The notes below the pieces were generated by a model. The model was not told the DNA's origin. It searched no databases and saw nothing but the letters and a program-made list of their open reading frames with translations. From positions 504,988,506 through 505,052,505 of the forward strand of contig NC_057809.1 of assembly GCF_018294505.1 (NCBI RefSeq): 64,000 nucleotides of DNA. The letters are read 5' to 3'. Source of the stretch: Triticum aestivum (lineage: Eukaryota; Streptophyta; Magnoliopsida; Poales; Poaceae). This document shows, piece after piece, positions 58,422-64,000 of the stretch (within the stretch, counting starts at the first letter, position 1; every line of letters starts with the position of its first letter). Made by a program: the position numbers and the translations under genes.

Positions 58422-61400
58422 ATGGAAAGTAATCCTCTGAGGAGCTTGTTCGGAGTATCTTCACCTCGACCAGTAGAGCAAAGAGTTGCTCCTCAACCTA
58501 CTGAACCTACTGAAAATTAAAATGTTCCCTTTGAAGTTCCTTCGGGTATGTTAGAAAAACTGCTAGCTAATCCTTTGGCAGGAGATGGAACAAAGCATCC
58601 TGATGAGCACCTAATCTATGTGGATGAAGTTTGTGGATTATTTAAGCTTGCAGGTATACCCGATGACGTTGTTAAGAAGAAGGTCTTCCCTTTATCTTTG
58701 GAGGGAGATGCATCTACATGGTATAGGCTATGTGATGATACGAGGTCATGGAACTACAAATGATTGAAATTGGAATTTCATCAGAAATTTTATCCTATGC
58801 ATCTTGTTCATCGTGATCGCAATTATATATATAATTCTTGGCCTTGCGAAGGATAAAGCATCGCTCAAGCTTGGGGGAGGCTTAAATCAATGTTATATTC
58901 ATGCCCCAATCATGAGCTCTCAAAAGAAATAATTCTTCAAAGTTTTTATGCTCGGCTTTCTCATAACAATCGCACCATGCTCGATACTTCTTGTGCTGGC
59001 TCTTTTAGGATGAAGACTATTGAATTCAAATGGAATTTATTGGATAGAATTAAATGCAACTCTGAAGATTGGGATCTCGACGAAGGTAAGGAGTCAGGTA
59101 TGACACCTAAGTTTGATTGTGTTAAATCTTTTATGGATACCGATGTTTTCCGTAAATTTAGCACTAAATATGGACTTGATTCTGAGATAGTAGTTTCTTT
59201 CTATGAATATTTTGCTACTTATGTTGATCTCCACAAGGAGAAGTGGTTTAAATATCATCCTCCCATAGAAGTAAAAGTAGCTTCACCTATTAAAATTGAA
59301 GAAAAGACTGTCACTTATAATGATCCTATTGTTCCTACTTCTTATGTTGGAAACCACCTTTCCCTGTTAGAATAAAGGATCATGCTAAAGCTTCAACTGT
59401 GGTTCGTAAAAGCAATATTAGAACTTATACACCTCCTGAGCAAGTTAAAGTTGAACCTAATATTGCTACTATTAAAGATCTCTTGGCTGATAATATTGAT
59501 GGGCATGTTATTTATTTCTGCGGTGAAACTGCTAGAATTGCTAAACCTTGTGCTAAAGATAAACATAGACCTATGGTAGGCATGCCTATTATTTCTGTTA
59601 AAATAGGAGATCATTGCTATCATGGCATATGTGATATGGGTGCTAGTGTTAGTGTTATACCTCATGACTTATACAAAGAAATTAAGCATGAGATTGCACC
59701 TGCTGTGTTAGAAGATATTGATGTTACAATTAAACTTGCCAATAGAGATAATATATTAGCAATGGGGATTGTTAGAGATGTTGAAGTCTTGTGTGGGAAA
59801 ACTAAATATCCTACTGATTTTCTTGTTCTTGGTTCCCCACAAGATAGCTTTTGTCCCATTATATTTGGTAGACCTTTCTTGAACACAGTTAATGCTAGGA
59901 TAGTCTGCGAAAAGAATGTTGTTACTATTGGCTTGGGTGATATGTCTCATGAGTTTAATTTCTCTAAATTAAGTATACAACACCGTGAAGAATAATTGCC
60001 TAGTAAGGATGAAATTATTGGTCTTGCTTCTATTGCCGTACCTCCTAGTGATCCTTTAGAACAATATTTGCTAGACCATGAAAATGATATGTTTATGAAT
60101 GAAAGAAGGGAAATAGATGAAGTATTCTTTAAACAGGAACCCATTCCGAAACACAATTTGCCTATTGAAATCCTAAGGGATCCTCCTCCACCCAAGGGTG
60201 ATCCCGTGTTTGAGCTTAAACGTTGCCTGATACTCTTAAATATGCTTATATCGATGAGAAAAAGATATATCCTATTATTATTAGTGCTAACCTTTCAGAG
60301 CATGAAGAAGAGAGATTATTGAAGACTCTGAAGAAGCACAGTGATGCTATTGGGTATACTCTTGATGATCTTAAGGGCATTAGCCCCACTCTATGTTAAC
60401 ATAAAATAAATTTGGAGGAAGTTGCCAAACCGGTTCGTGATCATCAACGATGTCTGAATCCTAAAATGAAAGAAGTGGTAAGAAAAAGAAATACTAAAGC
60501 TTCTGGAGGCAGGTATAATTTATCCCGTTGCTGATAGTCAGTGGGTAAGTCTTGTCCATTGTGTCCCTAAGAAGGGAGGTATTATCGTAGTTCCTAATGA
60601 TAAAGATGAATTGATTCCTCAAAGAATTATTACAGGTTATAGGATGGTAATTGATTTCCGCAAATTAAATAAGGCCACTAAAAAGATCATTACCCCTTAC
60701 CTTTTATCGATCAAATGCTAGAAAGATTATCCAAACATACACATTTTTGCTTTCTAGATGGTTATTCTGGTTTCTCTCAGATACCTGTGTCAGACAATGA
60801 TCAATCAAAGACTACTTTCACTTGGCCTTTTGGTACCTTTGCCTATAGATGTATGCCTTTTGGTTTATGTAATGCACCTGCTACCTTTCAAAGATGCATG
60901 ATGGCTATATTCTATGACTTTTGTGAAAAGATTTGTGAGGTTTTCATGGACGACTTTTCCGTCTATGGGTCCTCTTTTGATGATTGCTTGAGCAACCTTG
61001 ATCGAGTTTTGCAGAGATGTGAAGAAACTAATCTTGTCTTGAATTGGGAAAAGTGCCACTTTATGGTTAATGAAGGTATTGTCTTGGGGCATAAAGTTTC
61101 TAAAAGAGGTATTGAAGTTGATAAAGCCAAGGTTGATGCTATTGAAAAGATGCCATGTCCTAAGGACATCAAAGGTATAAGAAGTTTCCTTGGTCATGCT
61201 GGATTTTATAGGAGGTTCATTAAGGACTTCTCAAAAATTTCTCGGCCTCTGACTAATTTATTATAAAAAGATATACCATTTGTCTTTGATGATGATTGTG
61301 TAGAAGCATTTGAAATACTTAAGAAAGCATTGATCTCTGCACCTATTGTTTAGCCACCTGATTGGAATTTACCCTTTGAAATTATGTGTGATGCTAGTGA

Positions 61401-63140
61401 TTATGCTGTAGGTGCTGTTCTAGGGCAAAGAGTTGATAAGAAATTAAACGTTATTCAATATGCTAGTAAAACTCTAGACAATGCTCAGAGAAATTATGCT
61501 ACTACCGAAAAAGAATTCTTGGCAGTTGTATTTGCCTGTGATAAGTTCAGACCTTATATTGTTGATTCTAAAGTGACTATTCACACAGATCATCATGCTA
61601 TTAAATATCTTATGGAAAAGAAAGATGCTAGACCTAGACTTATTAGATGGGTTCTCTTGCTACAAGAATTTGATTTGCATATTGTTGATAGAAAGGGAGC
61701 TGAGAACCCCGTTGCAGACAACTTGTCTAGGTTAGAAAATGTTCTTGATGACCCACTACCTATTGATGATAGCTTTCCTGATGAGCAACTAAATGTCATA
61801 AATGCTTCTCGTGCTGCTCCATGGTATCCTGATTATGCTAATTACATTGTTGCTAAATTCATACCACCTAGTTTCACATACCAACAAAAGAAAAAGTTCT
61901 TCTATGATTTGAGGCATTACTTTTGGGACGACCCACATCTTTATAAAGAAGGAGTAGATGGTGTTATTAGACGTTGTGTACCTAAGCATGAACAGGAACA
62001 GATCCAACGCAAGTGTCACTCCGAAGCTTATGGAGGACACCACGCTGGAGATAGAACTGCACATAAGGTATTGCAATCTGGTTTTTATTGGCCTACTCTC
62101 TTCAAGGATGCCCGTAAGTTTGTCTTATCTTGTGATGAATGTCAAAGAATTGGCAATATCAGTAGACGTCAAGAAATGCCTATGAATTATTCACTTGTTA
62201 TTGAACCATTTGATGTTTGGGGCTTTGATTATATGGGACCTTTTCCTGCCTCTAATGGTTACACACATATTTTAGTTGCTGTTGATTACGTTACTAAGTG
62301 GGTAGAAGCTATTCCAACTAGTAGTGCTGATCATAACACTTCTATTAAAATGCTTAAAGAAGTTATTTTCCCGAGGTTTGGAGTCCCTAGATATTTAATG
62401 ATTGATGGTGGTTCACATTTTATTCATGGTGCTTTCCATAAAATGCTTGCTAAGTATGATGTTAATCATAGAATTGCATCTCCTTATCACCCTCAGTCTA
62501 GTGGTCAAGTAGAATTGAGTAATAGAGAGCTCAAATTAATTTTGGAAAAGACTGTATAGGTCTAGAAAGAATTGGTCCAAGAAACTTGATGATGCATTAT
62601 GGGCCTATAGAACTGCATATAAAAATCCTATGGGTATGTCTCCATATAAAATGGTTTATGGAAAAGCATGTCACTTACCTCTCAAACTAGAACATAAAGC
62701 TTATTGGGCTATTAAAAGAGCTCAACTATGATTTCAAACTTGCCGGTGAGAAGAGGTTATTTGATATCAGCTCACTTGATGAATGGAGAACCCAAGCTTA
62801 TGAAAATGCCAAGTTGTTTAAAGAAAAAGTTAAAAGATGGCATGACAAAATAATACAAAAGCGTGAGTTTAATGTAGGTGATTACGTATTGCTATACAAC
62901 TCTCGTTTAAGATTTTTTGCAGGAAAACTTCTCTCTAAATGGGAAGGCCCCTACGTTATCAAAGAGGTCTATCGTTCCGGTGCCATAAAAATCAACAACT
63001 TCGAGGTCACAAATCCGAAGGTGGTAAACGGTCAAAGAATTAAACATTATATCTCAGGTAATCACATAAATCTTGAAACCAATATTATTGAAACTGTAAC
63101 CCCGGAGGAATACATAAGGGACACTTTCCGGAATGTTTGA
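58422..63140 (+). pseudogene. Athila-type gag-pol relic
   Basis: Gag begins at ATG 58422 and stays in one frame to 59375, with three stops. A frameshift leads to the protease (59399-59995, CDMGASVSVIPH). A further frameshift near 60220 follows. The reverse transcriptase (60715-61266) has FLDGYSGF and FMDD. RNase H begins near 61384, in the same frame ([18 protein letters not shown]). The integrase zinc finger ([16 protein letters not shown]) and catalytic core follow to 62559, with both aspartates and the glutamate visible. The C-terminal integrase part continues in other frames to 63140. The RT, RNase H and integrase cores look nearly intact, but no full polyprotein can be made. Confidence 0.92.
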
Positions 63141-64000
63141 GACTCCGAAAAGGAATAGGTATGTGGTACGTTAAGTAAACCGACTCCAAAACAATTTTAA
63201 GGCACTATTTCTCCGTTTTGGAATATTTAGAAAAATAGAAAAATAAGTAGCAATCCGGGAAGGACACGAGGGCCCCACGAGGGTGGTGGGCGCGCCCTAC
63301 CCCCCTTGGTAGAGAATTGTATCCTGAGGGGCATTATCGCCAAGAATATCACATCACCATCACCGAAGAAGGAGACATGATCATATGGGTATGCGCACTC
63401 CCCTTGGCAACTGCCAAGCTTGGGGGAGGTGCCTCGGTATCGTATCACAACCACACTCCTATCTTTACCATTTTTCTTAGTTCGATCCTATTAGTAGTAT
63501 CTTGATCTAGTAGAATAAAGTTTATGGCATGATCTAGTTTTGAGTTTTGCTTTATGATCCCTCTATGTAATCGAGTCCGTGTGCTATATAATAAAGATTA
63601 GTGTTGAGTCAAGGGCTTGATTATTTTGCCATGATCTTGAGTGAATAAAATAAAAGAGAAAAAGAATAAAAAGAAATAAAGAGTTCATATTGATCTTATT
63701 GAGAGTAATGACTTCACATAGAAAGAGTATGATGATTAAAAGTTGTTGGGAGTTGGCAAACATAGCTTTGGTCATCATTGAAATTAATAGGAAGTAATAA
63801 GGAAAGAGAGGTTTCACATATAAATATACTATGATGGACATCTTTTATGATTGGGAGCACTCATTAAAATATGACATGCTAAAGAGTTGATGTTGGACTA
63901 GTAAGACAACGTAATGGGTTATGTTTTCTTATATCTGAGATAAAGTATATTGTCATGGATCATACAACATGTTGAGCTTGCCTTTCCCCCTCATGCTACC
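63141..64000 (+). other. 3' non-coding region of the Athila-lineage element
   Basis: It contains a purine tract AAGCTTGGGGGAGG (63418-63431) and then AT-rich sequence with no gene. No envelope-like ORF is seen in the part available. Confidence 0.6.

Larger units (their letters stand above)
56795..64000 (+). mobile_element. Sabrina/WHAM-like Athila-lineage gypsy element, 3' end outside the window
   Basis: It consists of a 5' LTR of 1,522 bp (56795-58316), a primer-binding site TGGCGCCGTTGCCGGG (58328-58343), gag-pol, and a 3' non-coding part from 63141. The left flank is ACTCT. The 3' LTR is not in the window, so its age cannot be estimated. Confidence 0.92.

Noticed and set aside
56795..64000. 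Envelope-like ORF of an Athila element
   Set aside because: After integrase the sequence is non-coding up to the window edge.

Overview
The window is nuclear DNA from a large-genome grass, most likely a Triticeae species (wheat, barley or Aegilops relative). The reasons are one intron-rich plant gene in a sea of nested LTR retrotransposons, a BARE1/WIS/Angela-type copia LTR, several LTRs with TGATACGTC ends, Stowaway and Tourist-like MITEs, and a monocot-type nuclear matrix constituent protein. There is no bacterial, plasmid or CRISPR signal.

Layout. 1-787: A-rich degenerate repeat with a GC-rich hairpin. 791-9850: a decayed BARE1-like copia element whose 5' LTR was split by a 1,733-bp copy of its own 3' end. 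9851-11471: the 3' part of an L1-type LINE. 11985-18300 (minus strand): the only host gene, an NMCP1/CRWN lamina-like coiled-coil protein, with eight coding exons, two Stowaway MITEs in an intron and a 139-base assembly gap in the first coding exon or intron. 18331-22670: low-copy intergenic DNA with two MITE-like elements and a diverged repeated module. 22671-36844: an old DNA-element-like sequence split by a complete 13.2-kb Ty3/gypsy element of the Tat type (22805-35995, minus strand).

36845-64000 is a stack of nested gypsy elements. It holds a second Tat-type fragment (36845-42443), a split solo LTR with another LTR inside it (37539-40478), and a Fatima/Athila-like fragment (42444-54680). 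That fragment is broken by a solo LTR (42996-53227), which itself contains a deletion-derivative gypsy element (43088-50209) and another solo LTR (50871-52451). Then come a minus-strand 3' LTR (54681-56137) and the 5' LTR and body of a Sabrina/WHAM-like Athila element (56795-64000) that runs off the window.

The most interesting signal is shared by three gypsy elements: a separate gene at the 3' end on the strand opposite gag-pol. In the complete Tat element it has its own TATA box and five exons joined by phase-compatible GT-AG introns (2,991 coding bases, exactly 997 codons, broken by four nonsense codons). A second Tat element carries a related copy. The deletion derivative carries an unrelated, intronless antisense ORF that resembles a B3 DNA-binding domain, again with a TATA box. 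The complete Tat element is also dense in the word CCGGTT/AACCGG. All alignments, mismatch counts and splice predictions here were made by eye.
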